A DNA stretch of 27,625 bases from Chloroflexota bacterium. GTDB taxonomy: Bacteria > Chloroflexota > Dehalococcoidia > UBA3495. Below the pieces are notes generated by a model. It was not told the origin of the DNA, made no database searches, and saw only the letters and a list, made by a program, of their open reading frames with translations. The translations under genes were made by a program, and so were the position numbers. The DNA lies in NCBI GenBank assembly GCA_022563275.1, contig JADFNR010000035.1:1-27625 (forward strand). The letters run 5' to 3'. This document shows, in pieces, positions 16,599 to 23,395 of the stretch (positions within the stretch are counted from its first letter, which is position 1; every line of letters begins with the position of its first letter).

Positions 16599-17391
16599 TG
16601 GCCCTGGTCCCGGAGCCCTTTCGGTAACGGTGGGTGTAATCAGCGGAATAAAGGTGGGAGACGGCGCCGGCGCTGTCCAACCCAGTAGCGACGGCATCGC
16701 CCACGATGATCAGGGCTTGCAGGGTGATCTTGGCGGCCCGCACCTTGCCGGCGATGTCCTTAAGCGTGCCCCGGATCACCAGTTCGTCCGGCCAACCCAC
16801 GCGGTAGACCACGGCCACGGGAGTGTCTTCGGTGTAACCGGAGGAAGTGAGTTCGCGGACAACCTTGGTCATCCGGGTGATGCTCAAGAATATGACCATG
16901 GTGCAACCGTGGGCTGCCAGGTCCTTGAGCTGCTCTCCGGGGGGCATGGCGACCCGGCCTTCCATGCGGGTCATGATCACGGTCTGGGATTTCTCGGGGA
17001 CCGTGAGTTCCGCTTTGAGCACCGCGGCGGCGGCGAAGGCCGCGCTGACTCCGGGGATGATCTCGTAATCTATGCCTTCTTGATCGAGGATGCGCATCTG
17101 TTCCAGGATGGCCCCGTAGATCGAGGGATCACCGCTCTGCACCCGGGCAACGGTCTTGCCCTCACGGGCGGAGTTCAATTCCAGTTCCATGATCTGGTCC
17201 AGGTTCAACTCCTTGCTGCCGACGACTTGGGCCCCCTCTTTGGCGAACGCCACGACCTCGGGCGGCACCAGCGAATCGGCGAAGATGACCACATCCGCCG
17301 ACTCGATGATCCGCTTCGCTTTCAGTGTCAGCAGTTCCGGGTCTCCCGGGCCGCCGCCGACGATATAGACCTTGCCTTTGGTTTCGATCAT
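16579..17391 (-). CDS. cobM: Precorrin-4 / cobalt-precorrin-4 C11-methyltransferase
   Basis: A 270-residue SAM-dependent methylase of the CobM/CbiF group, methylating C11 after ring contraction. Marks: VYIVGGGPGDPELLTLKAKR, VIFADSLVPPEVV, RVQSGDPSIYGAILEQM, EIIPGVSAAFAAAAVL and TRMEGRVAMPPGEQL, the last region being characteristic of CobM/CbiF. A strong AAGGAAGGCAGAGG stretch precedes the ATG. The short tail after HLYSADYTHRYRKG is low-complexity and overlaps the start of cbiG. The gene follows cobI by 19 nt. Confidence 0.95.
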   Translation of the reverse strand: MIETKGKVYIVGGGPGDPELLTLKAKRIIESADVVIFADSLVPPEVVAFAKEGAQVVGSKELNLDQIMELELNSAREGKTVARVQSGDPSIYGAILEQMRILDQEGIDYEIIPGVSAAFAAAAVLKAELTVPEKSQTVIMTRMEGRVAMPPGEQLKDLAAHGCTMVIFLSITRMTKVVRELTSSGYTEDTPVAVVYRVGWPDELVIRGTLKDIAGKVRAAKITLQALIIVGDAVATGLDSAGAVSHLYSADYTHRYRKGSGTRASGNGKG

Positions 17392-17410
17392 CCTCTGCCT
17401 TCCTTGGGCA

Positions 17411-18184
17411 TTACCGGGGCTTTCCCTGGGGCCGTCCCTTCACTATCAGCAGAGAGAAGTAATCCAGGTCCTCGTCCGTTATCTTCGTCACGTCCCGGAT
17501 CACTTTCTCGCGGTCGGTGCTGACCCGGCGCACGTAGGTGGTCTGTCCGGTTAGCCCCAGTTCTTCGAGATCAGCCAGGGTTTTCACGATGTTGGGACTG
17601 ACCTTCATCAATACTACAGTATCGAATTTCGACGTGGCCTCGGCCAAGTCATCCAGCCCGTAGGCCGCCGGCAGGATAGCCAGCCGTTGTCCGTGAGTCG
17701 CCAGGGGGACCTGTGCGCTGGCCGCCGCGGCCATCACCGATGATACACCGGGGATGATTTCCACGGGGGCCTCCGGGCATAAATCTTGGACCCCGGCCAG
17801 CACGTAGGAAAAGGTGCTGAATAGCATGGGGTCTCCCTCGGTGAGGAAGGCCACGTCCTGTCCCTTTCTCAGGCGCTCGACCACCATCTGAGAGGCTTCC
17901 CGCCAGACCTGGGCCGCGCCCTCGGCGTCGTCGGTGGGGAATGGGACCCGCAGTATCTCCTGCTCCGGTTTTACATAATCTTTAACGATGCTCAGGGCGT
18001 AGCTATCCCGCCGGTTGGCCGCTTGGGGCACGCAGATTACCGGCGCCCTCTGGAGGGCCTTCAGGGCTTTTAGGGTCAGCAGTTCGGGGTCGCCGGGACC
18101 GACGCCGATGCCGTAGAGGCAGCCTAATGCGGCCGGGTTTTCAATCGAATTTCCGCTGGGATTTTCTTTGGGTTTTTCAGGCAT
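17411..18184 (-). CDS. cobI: Precorrin-2 / cobalt-factor II C20-methyltransferase
   Basis: A 257-residue SAM-dependent methylase of the CobI/CbiL group, acting just after cobalt insertion by adding the C20 methyl. Marks: LYGIGVGPGDPELLTLKA, ICVPQAANRRDSYALSIV (C20-methylase specific), FLTEGDPMLFSTFSYVL and EIIPGVSSVMAAAAS. A short charged N-tail of about 20 residues precedes the domain. The ATG lies 9 nt after the cbiT stop, and TAGGCGG can serve as its ribosome-binding site. Sequence alone does not separate metal-free CobI from cobalt-dependent CbiL; the neighbours favour the CbiL role. Confidence 0.94.
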   Translation of the reverse strand: MPEKPKENPSGNSIENPAALGCLYGIGVGPGDPELLTLKALKALQRAPVICVPQAANRRDSYALSIVKDYVKPEQEILRVPFPTDDAEGAAQVWREASQMVVERLRKGQDVAFLTEGDPMLFSTFSYVLAGVQDLCPEAPVEIIPGVSSVMAAAASAQVPLATHGQRLAILPAAYGLDDLAEATSKFDTVVLMKVSPNIVKTLADLEELGLTGQTTYVRRVSTDREKVIRDVTKITDEDLDYFSLLIVKGRPQGKPR

Positions 18185-18193
18185 GCCGGCCGC

Positions 18194-18811
18194 CTATTTT
18201 CCGCGGCGGCCGGAGACGATGAACACCGGATTGAGCGACTCCAACCGCACCGCGCCGTCGGGCATCTCTTTGCTCCGGGCTGAGTTAACTTGAGTGAATT
18301 CAGTATCGAGTCCCAATCTCTTCAAGTGCCGGTAGGTTTCTGAAGTCCGTTCCAGGACCGCCAGGTTGACGACGATCGTGCCGCCGGGGTTGAGACGGGA
18401 GGCGGCGTACTCCAGGATCGCGGACAGTTTGCCGCCGCTGCCGCCCACGAAGACTGAGTCAGGACTGGGCAGCGCCTCCAGCGCAACCGGCGCTTCTCCA
18501 GCCACTATGTGGATGTTTTCGGAACCCCATTGCGTCACGTTGGCTTCCAACAAAGGCAGAGAATCCAAGTCGCGCTCGATGGAAAATACCTGGCCGCGGT
18601 GGGCGATAAGAGCCGCTTCCACGGATACGGACCCGGTGCCCGCGCCGATGTCCCAGACCACACTATCATGGCGTAGGCCCAGGGAGTAAAGGCTTACGGC
18701 ACGCACTTCCCGCTTGGTGATCTGACCTTTGTTGGGCCGGCGTTGCTCGAAGGCATCGTCAGGCAAGCCCAGAGAACGGGGCAGGCCCAAGTTCGGCAGG
18801 TTCTTAGCCAT
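18194..18811 (-). CDS. cbiT: Cobalt-precorrin-6B/7 C15-methyltransferase (decarboxylating)
   Basis: A 205-residue class I Rossmann methyltransferase of the CbiT family: KGQITKREVRAVSLYSLGL, VVWDIGAGTGSVSVEAA (SAM motif I), VFSIERDLDSLPLLEANV, DSVFVGGSGGKLSAILEYA and GGTIVVNLAVLE. It methylates C15 and decarboxylates the C12 acetate side chain. In many bacteria this domain is fused to CbiE as CobL; here there is no CbiE half and no cbiE gene in the operon. The start overlaps the cbiD stop by 8 nt, consistent with coupled translation. Confidence 0.93.
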   Translation of the reverse strand: MAKNLPNLGLPRSLGLPDDAFEQRRPNKGQITKREVRAVSLYSLGLRHDSVVWDIGAGTGSVSVEAALIAHRGQVFSIERDLDSLPLLEANVTQWGSENIHIVAGEAPVALEALPSPDSVFVGGSGGKLSAILEYAASRLNPGGTIVVNLAVLERTSETYRHLKRLGLDTEFTQVNSARSKEMPDGAVRLESLNPVFIVSGRRGK

Positions 18812-20054
18812 TGTGGGAGACTCCGGGAGATGCGCCGGAGGCAGAGACCAACGGGATGCCGCCGGGGGATGTTGAGGCGTAGCCTAGGAGGGCGCCATCG
18901 AAGTCGAAACACATGGCGTCAACGACCAGCTTGCCTGCGTCGTCTCCCAGAAGTTTATGGCTCTCGTCGCAGACCATCTGGCTCATCAAGGTGAACAGCG
19001 AGAGTTGATCGTTGGCCAGGGCAATCTCGCCGAAGTGCCGGCCGGAACTGGTCGCCGCCATCTCTTTCTGCAACTCTTTGGATGCGCCGCACTGTCCGGC
19101 CAGGCCGGCCAGGAAGGTGGTGTCCACCTTGTTGCCGGCCACGTGGGTCACGAAATACCCCATGGCCATCTTGGAGAACTTGCCGACCATGCCGACATGG
19201 GTCGCGCGTTCTATCCCCCGGAGGACGCACCGTTTCAGGGCGGGGCCGCTGAAGATACCGGCTTCCACGTAGGCCATCTCGGGCAGGTCCAGGTGATTCT
19301 TGGCGAAGGCCTCGCTCTGGATGCCGGTGGACAGCACCAGGTGGGAGAGTTGGTTGGTGGCGGCCACGTCGATGGCCAGGGTCACGCTGGCCCGCCAGGC
19401 GGCGGTGGAGTAGGGTTGGACCACCCCGGTGCTGCCCAGGATCGCGATGCCGCCCAGGACGCCCAGCCGGGCGTTGGTGGTCTTCAGGGCGATCTCTTCG
19501 CCGTTGGGCACGGAAAGTTCGACGATGATGCTCTTTCCGGACTCCAATCCGTGGGCTTCGGCCGCTTCCAGCGCCGACTCGATGATCATCCGCCGGGGCA
19601 CCCGCGTCACCGACGGTTCGCCCACCGGTATCCCGGTGCCAGGGAGGGTCACGGTGCCGATGCCCACTCCGCCCTTGATCGTGACGCGTTCTTCGGCGGC
19701 CGGGCCGCCTTTATAGTTCGTTTCAAAAAAGATCGTCGCGCAGATCTCCGCTCCGTGGGTCACGTCGGGGTCGTCGCCGCCGTCCTTGATTACCGAGCAG
19801 AGGACCTTTTCTTCGCCCGGCGTCCGATCGGTCCACTCACAGCGGTTCAGCGTGAAATCGGCGTCGCGGCCGATGGGCAAATGAATGGTCACGTTCGCCA
19901 CCGGGGTTCCGGTGAGGAGGGCGGTGACGGCCGCTTTGGTGGCGGCGGCCGCACAGGAACCGGTGGTGTAGCCGGTGCGCATGCCCTTGCCCCGGACCGT
20001 CTGCCGGCTGTAATCGCTCTCTTGGGACCCGTCGCCGTTTTTGGCCGGGCTCAT
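18804..20054 (-). CDS. cbiD: Cobalt-precorrin-5B C1-methyltransferase
   Basis: A 416-residue CbiD, the C1-methylase found only in the cobalt-early (anaerobic-type) pathway. The N-terminal signature GMRTGYTTGSCAAAATKAAV is diagnostic; further family segments are GGVGIGTVTLPGTGIPVGEP, GGIAILGSTGVVQPYS and GKFSKMAMGYFVTH. The ATG at 20054 overlaps the cbiX stop as ATGA. The frame remains open to 20237, but that extension is an out-of-family shadow of cbiX. The C-terminus overlaps the cbiT start. Confidence 0.96.
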   Translation of the reverse strand: MSPAKNGDGSQESDYSRQTVRGKGMRTGYTTGSCAAAATKAAVTALLTGTPVANVTIHLPIGRDADFTLNRCEWTDRTPGEEKVLCSVIKDGGDDPDVTHGAEICATIFFETNYKGGPAAEERVTIKGGVGIGTVTLPGTGIPVGEPSVTRVPRRMIIESALEAAEAHGLESGKSIIVELSVPNGEEIALKTTNARLGVLGGIAILGSTGVVQPYSTAAWRASVTLAIDVAATNQLSHLVLSTGIQSEAFAKNHLDLPEMAYVEAGIFSGPALKRCVLRGIERATHVGMVGKFSKMAMGYFVTHVAGNKVDTTFLAGLAGQCGASKELQKEMAATSSGRHFGEIALANDQLSLFTLMSQMVCDESHKLLGDDAGKLVVDAMCFDFDGALLGYASTSPGGIPLVSASGASPGVSHNG

Positions 20055-20962
20055 TGGGCCGCCTGACTCCAGACCTGGCGCACGCGGTCCGCGGTGATGG
20101 CGACGATCCGGTCGTCTACTCCCAGTGGAGGGGTGACGGACATGGCGACCTGGGGGTAGCGCTCTTTGATCTGCTCCATGCCGCCGATGACATTTCGTTG
20201 CAGGATGATGCCGGGGAAGAAAAGATAGGGGACGCACATGATGGACGAGACCCCGCGCGTTTCGGCCAATTTGGCGGCAGCCGTGTCCATCGTCGGGTCG
20301 CCGTAATGGGACTGGGCCACTGCCACGGCGTAGCCGGCGCCCAACCGGTCCTCGACCAGTTGGCCCAATTCTTCCAACCAGATGCAGTCGTCGTATTCGG
20401 TCTTGGTCCCCGCCTTGACCAGCAGGATGCCCCTGGGGCCAGGCCCTGGGTCCGTCGCGGGGGATTGCGTCGATTCTTCCAGCTCCCGGACCCTCTGGAC
20501 CACCAGTTCGGCCAGATTGGCGTCTACGCCAATGCCGTCGGCCAGGTGCAGTTGGATCCCCGGCAATTGGCCGCGGACCTCTTCGAGAATCTCATTCATC
20601 TCCAGGGTGGCGTGCTTGCCGTTGCCCAACAAGAACGGCGCCAGCACCACCTGATGGAAGCCCCGTTCGCCCAATATCCTGACCGCTTCCGGGGGGAAGG
20701 GCTCGATGAATTCCAGACAGGATAGGACCATCTGTGACTGGTCTATCCCCAGCATTCCCTGGAGCCGGCTGGCCACCTGCCGCAGTCCGTCGGGAGTGCT
20801 GGGGCAGTCCTGACACCAAACTGGGGTTTCAGACGGGACCCCAGACGGCGTCTTTGGCTGCAACCAGGCGCAGGAACACTCGGCTTTGCTGGTGCCTCGC
20901 TGGCTGCCGTGCGCCAGGAGGACCACTCCCCAGGGGCTCTTGCCGTTGATATCTTCGCTCAA
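20051..20962 (-). CDS. cbiX: Sirohydrochlorin cobaltochelatase, two-domain, with Cys-rich insert
   Basis: A 303-residue type II chelatase of the CbiX/SirB family that inserts Co2+ into sirohydrochlorin. The N-terminal half has both metal/proton His residues: LLAHGSQRG (H18) and LLGNGKHATLEMNEIL (H117). The C-terminal half (from about residue 178) keeps the fold but lacks both: LLVKAGT replaces the HGS loop and FFPGIILQRN the second site. A linker, ESTQSPATDPGPGP, joins the halves. Between beta1 and helix 1 lies an insertion with C29-x-C31 and C50-x-x-C53, a plausible Zn or Fe-S site not needed by minimal CbiX. It starts with TTG at 20962, overlapping the cbiC stop (TTGA), with GAGG about 7 nt upstream. 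Confidence 0.9.
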   Translation of the reverse strand: MSEDINGKSPWGVVLLAHGSQRGTSKAECSCAWLQPKTPSGVPSETPVWCQDCPSTPDGLRQVASRLQGMLGIDQSQMVLSCLEFIEPFPPEAVRILGERGFHQVVLAPFLLGNGKHATLEMNEILEEVRGQLPGIQLHLADGIGVDANLAELVVQRVRELEESTQSPATDPGPGPRGILLVKAGTKTEYDDCIWLEELGQLVEDRLGAGYAVAVAQSHYGDPTMDTAAAKLAETRGVSSIMCVPYLFFPGIILQRNVIGGMEQIKERYPQVAMSVTPPLGVDDRIVAITADRVRQVWSQAAQ

Positions 20963-21609
20963 ACCTCCACCTCTTGCAGCGCCAGTCCCAGCAGGGCGTT
21001 GACCGTGGCCGCCGCCGCCGAACTGCCGCCCCGCCGCTCCCAGATGGAGATGTAGGGCACGTTGGCCTTGGCCAGTTCGGCTTTGGACTCGGCGCAGGCG
21101 ATGAAGCCCACCGGCATGCCGATGACCAGCGCGGGCGAAGCCAGGCCCTCTTTGACCACGTCCAACAAGGCTAAAAGGGCGGTGGGGGCGTTGCCGACCA
21201 CGGCGATGGCGCCGTTCAGCTGGGGCGTCAGTTCCCGGATCGCCGCCACGGAACGGGTGGTGCCGTCGGTCTTAGCCCGTGCGGCGGTGTTGGGTGTGTC
21301 GATCTGGCAATACGTTGTGAGGCCGCATTTTTTGAGCAGGGCCTTGGATATGCCTACTTCCACCATGCGTACGTCGGTGACCACGGCGGCCTTGGCCCTG
21401 ATGGCGGCGATGCCGAACTCGACCGCGCCGGGGCTGAATCCCACGGCTTTGGCGATCTCAGGGTCGCCTTCCGCCCGCACGATGCGGCATACCACGTAAC
21501 GTTCTTCGGGCGTGAGGCCGTCCAATAGGGGCAGACTGGCTTCAACGACCTCGATGCTACGGCGGTCGATCTCGTCTGGGAGTAGGGCGTATTTCTCGAC
21601 TAATGACAC
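20959..21609 (-). CDS. cbiC: Precorrin-8X methylmutase family protein with altered active-site His
   Basis: A 216-residue protein of the CobH/CbiC family, which moves the C11 methyl to C12 to give (cobalt) hydrogenobyrinate/cobyrinate. Family segments: FSPGAVEFGIAAIRAKAAVV, TDVRMVEVGI, GNAPTALLALLDVV and GMPVGFIACAESKAEL. In characterised members the segment near residue 43 reads R-(V/M)-I-H-(T/A), with the catalytic His. Here it reads CRIVRAEGDPE, so Arg45 occupies that position (codon CGG at 21475-21477). The start is GTG at 21609 with only a weak ribosome-binding site. It lies 84 nt after hemA and overlaps cbiX. Confidence 0.9.
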   Translation of the reverse strand: MSLVEKYALLPDEIDRRSIEVVEASLPLLDGLTPEERYVVCRIVRAEGDPEIAKAVGFSPGAVEFGIAAIRAKAAVVTDVRMVEVGISKALLKKCGLTTYCQIDTPNTAARAKTDGTTRSVAAIRELTPQLNGAIAVVGNAPTALLALLDVVKEGLASPALVIGMPVGFIACAESKAELAKANVPYISIWERRGGSSAAAATVNALLGLALQEVEV

Positions 21610-21693
21610 ATCAACACCGATATTACAGGTGAGTTATTATAGCCGGTTTCGCGGGGGGAGGGCAGAGGGAGGAGTGGAAAAGGTCAGAGGGGG

Positions 21694-23055
21694 TTAATCG
21701 GGGCTTTTGGGTGTTTCTTCGCTCAGGCGGAAGATCTCCCGGGCGACCCGTAGTTCCTCGGCGCCTTTGCGCTCTTTCAAGAACATGGTCGGGTCGTGGA
21801 GCAGTTTGTTCACGATGGCCCTGGTCATGGCGTCCAGCGACTCCAAGGCTTCTTCGTCCAGCTTGCCGTTCAGTTTCCGTACGGTCTTGCTCAACTCCAA
21901 GGCGCGGACTTGGTCCGCCCGGTTGCGCAGTTCGATCACTGTGGGCAGGGCTTCCAAGTCCAGGCACCATTGGCGGAACTGCTGGGCCTCGTCGGTGGCC
22001 AGTTCCTCGGCCCATTCGGCTTCCTCGGCCTTCTTCTCCCGGCTGGCCTGGGACGCCGACTCCAGGTCGTCGACATTGTTCAAGAAGACGTTCTTCACCC
22101 GCGCGGCTTCGGGGTCTATGTCCCTTGGTACGGCGATGTCGATGAGCAATAGGGGCCGGTCCGGGCGCGTGGCCATGGCGTCGCCGATCAGTTCAGCGTG
22201 CAGCACGTATCCTGGAGAGCCGGTGCAGCCGATGACTATGTCCGATTCCCGAAGGGCCTTTGGCATTCCATCAAATGGTATGGCTAGGGCGGAAAGACTC
22301 GCCGCCAATTCCTCTGCCCGCTGAAAGGTGCGGTTGGTTACGGTGATGTCGGTGACTCCGGATAGGCTGAGCACTTCGGCGGCCAGTTCTCCGGCCTCGC
22401 CGGCGCCCACCACCAGGACCCGGCGCTTGGACAGGTCGCCCAGCACCGACTTGGCCATCTCGACACAGGCCCGGCTCACGGAGAGTGCGTTTCTGCTGAT
22501 TCCGGTCTCGCGCCTGACCCTGCGCCCCACCCGGAGGGCCTGTTGAAATAGCTGGGCCAAGGGTCCCTGGGCGGTGCCGGCCGTGGTGGCGGCCTCGTAG
22601 GCGTCGCGCACCTGGCCGATTATCTGCTCTTCGCCCAGGATCATGGAATCAAGGCTGGAGGCCACACGGAACAGGTGGTGGATGCAATCGTAGCCGCGGT
22701 AGACGTAGAGATACCGGTCGACATCTAGGAGGGAGATGCCGAATCTGTCTACCAGGAATCGCTTGACCCGGTCGGCCCCTGCTTCGGCTCCAACCCCGCC
22801 CGCGGCCCCGCTCCCGGTCCCGCTCCCGGCCAATGAAGAATTCTGGGAGCCGCTCACCGGGCGGCTGGGGGTGTCTTCTGGGACATCGAGGGTGTAGAAC
22901 TCGGAGCGGTTGCAGGTGGACAGGATAACGCCGGCCACGCCGTAGCCGTTCATGGCGTTGAGGGCCTCGGGCAACTGCTCTTTGTTCAGCGAGAGGCGTT
23001 CCCGGACCTCAACAGGCGCGGTCCGGTGGTTCAGTCCGACTACTAGGAATTCCAA
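21694..23055 (-). CDS. hemA: Glutamyl-tRNA reductase
   Basis: A 453-residue NADPH-dependent enzyme making glutamate-1-semialdehyde from Glu-tRNA, the first committed C5-pathway step. Catalytic Cys48 lies in STCNRSEFY. Other marks: HHLFRVASSLDSMILGEEQI, VLVVGAGEAGELAAEVL (NADPH loop), VTNRTFQRAEELA, LLIDIAVPRDIDP and the C-terminal dimerisation helices. Residues about 58-95 are an unusual Gly/Ser/Ala/Pro-rich insertion between the catalytic region and the helix that normally follows. It starts with TTG at 23055, with GGAGAG 6 nt upstream. As first gene of the cobalamin operon it probably sets tetrapyrrole supply; no other haem-branch genes are here. Confidence 0.95.
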   Translation of the reverse strand: MEFLVVGLNHRTAPVEVRERLSLNKEQLPEALNAMNGYGVAGVILSTCNRSEFYTLDVPEDTPSRPVSGSQNSSLAGSGTGSGAAGGVGAEAGADRVKRFLVDRFGISLLDVDRYLYVYRGYDCIHHLFRVASSLDSMILGEEQIIGQVRDAYEAATTAGTAQGPLAQLFQQALRVGRRVRRETGISRNALSVSRACVEMAKSVLGDLSKRRVLVVGAGEAGELAAEVLSLSGVTDITVTNRTFQRAEELAASLSALAIPFDGMPKALRESDIVIGCTGSPGYVLHAELIGDAMATRPDRPLLLIDIAVPRDIDPEAARVKNVFLNNVDDLESASQASREKKAEEAEWAEELATDEAQQFRQWCLDLEALPTVIELRNRADQVRALELSKTVRKLNGKLDEEALESLDAMTRAIVNKLLHDPTMFLKERKGAEELRVAREIFRLSEETPKSPD

Positions 23056-23087
23056 GTTCTCTCCGGGGATATGTTGATGTGTATCTT

Positions 23088-23125
23088 GGTCCGCCGGTTG
23101 GCTTTGGCCATTCGCCGGGCGGACC
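23088..23125 (-). promoter_or_regulatory. Strong stem-loop in the hemA leader
   Basis: GGTCCGCC and GGCGGACC are perfect 8-bp arms. Inside them TGGC-CAAA-GCCA forms a second helix, separated by an internal loop. It ends about 33 nt before the TTG start, so it could affect ribosome access or mRNA stability. No T-run follows, so it is not a plain intrinsic terminator. Confidence 0.5.
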
Positions 23126-23286
23126 CATAACGCGCTGTAATCATCATGGAAAGATCGGGAAGATGGGTGAAAAAATCGTTAACAGACGGGGTAACTGACG
23201 ATGTTTGACAGGCTGGAAGGCTGCAAAAATCTATAAAAACCTAACGAATTCTATCCAGTTTCGATTTGTAAATCAGGCTACATGCG

Positions 23287-23315
23287 AGTGTAGTAGGCCC
23301 ATTCCCCCCTGTCAA
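23287..23315 (-). promoter_or_regulatory. Promoter of the hemA-cobalamin operon
   Basis: On the minus strand a perfect TTGACA (-35) is followed by exactly 17 nt and TACACT (-10). The predicted start is near 23280, about 225 nt ahead of hemA. It is the best -35 box in the window. Confidence 0.7.
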
Positions 23316-23335
23316 CGGGCTGAAACCGGGGGAAT
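23301..23335. promoter_or_regulatory. Inverted repeat spanning the hemA -35 box (candidate operator)
   Basis: ATTCCCCC (23301-23308) and GGGGGAAT (23328-23335) are perfect 8-nt inverted arms separated by 19 nt. The TTGACA -35 box lies inside the interval, so a dimeric regulator bound here would occlude RNA polymerase. The arms could also pair in DNA or RNA, but the predicted transcript starts downstream of them. Confidence 0.5.
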
Positions 23336-23395
23336 TTACTCCGTCATGGCCAACGGAATTGACGTCCTGGGGGAGTCTCCGTTAGATGGGTCCGT

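Larger units (their letters stand above)
23056..23395 (-). other. hemA upstream region and long 5' leader
   Basis: A 340-nt spacer between the MFS gene end and hemA. It holds the hemA promoter, an inverted repeat across it, and a leader of about 225 nt whose last part folds into a strong stem-loop. I looked for the conserved boxes of a cobalamin riboswitch on the minus strand and did not find them. A plus-strand frame at 23205-23399 has no ribosome-binding site or recognisable protein and is not accepted as a gene. Confidence 0.6.

Noticed and set aside
16599..16697. Longer cbiG start at the upstream ATG
   Set aside because: It would overlap cobM by 119 nt and add a Pro-rich tail without family counterpart; GTG at 16598 fits better.
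15982..17523. A 513-codon open frame on the plus strand opposite cbiG and cobM
   Set aside because: It lies entirely antisense to two well-supported enzymes, has low-complexity Pro/Arg/Ser composition and no ribosome-binding site. It is a by-product of high GC at third positions.
23056..23290. Cobalamin riboswitch in the hemA leader
   Set aside because: Expected from context, but I could not find the conserved B12-box or the core helices. Only a generic stem-loop is supported, so I annotate structure and not a riboswitch.
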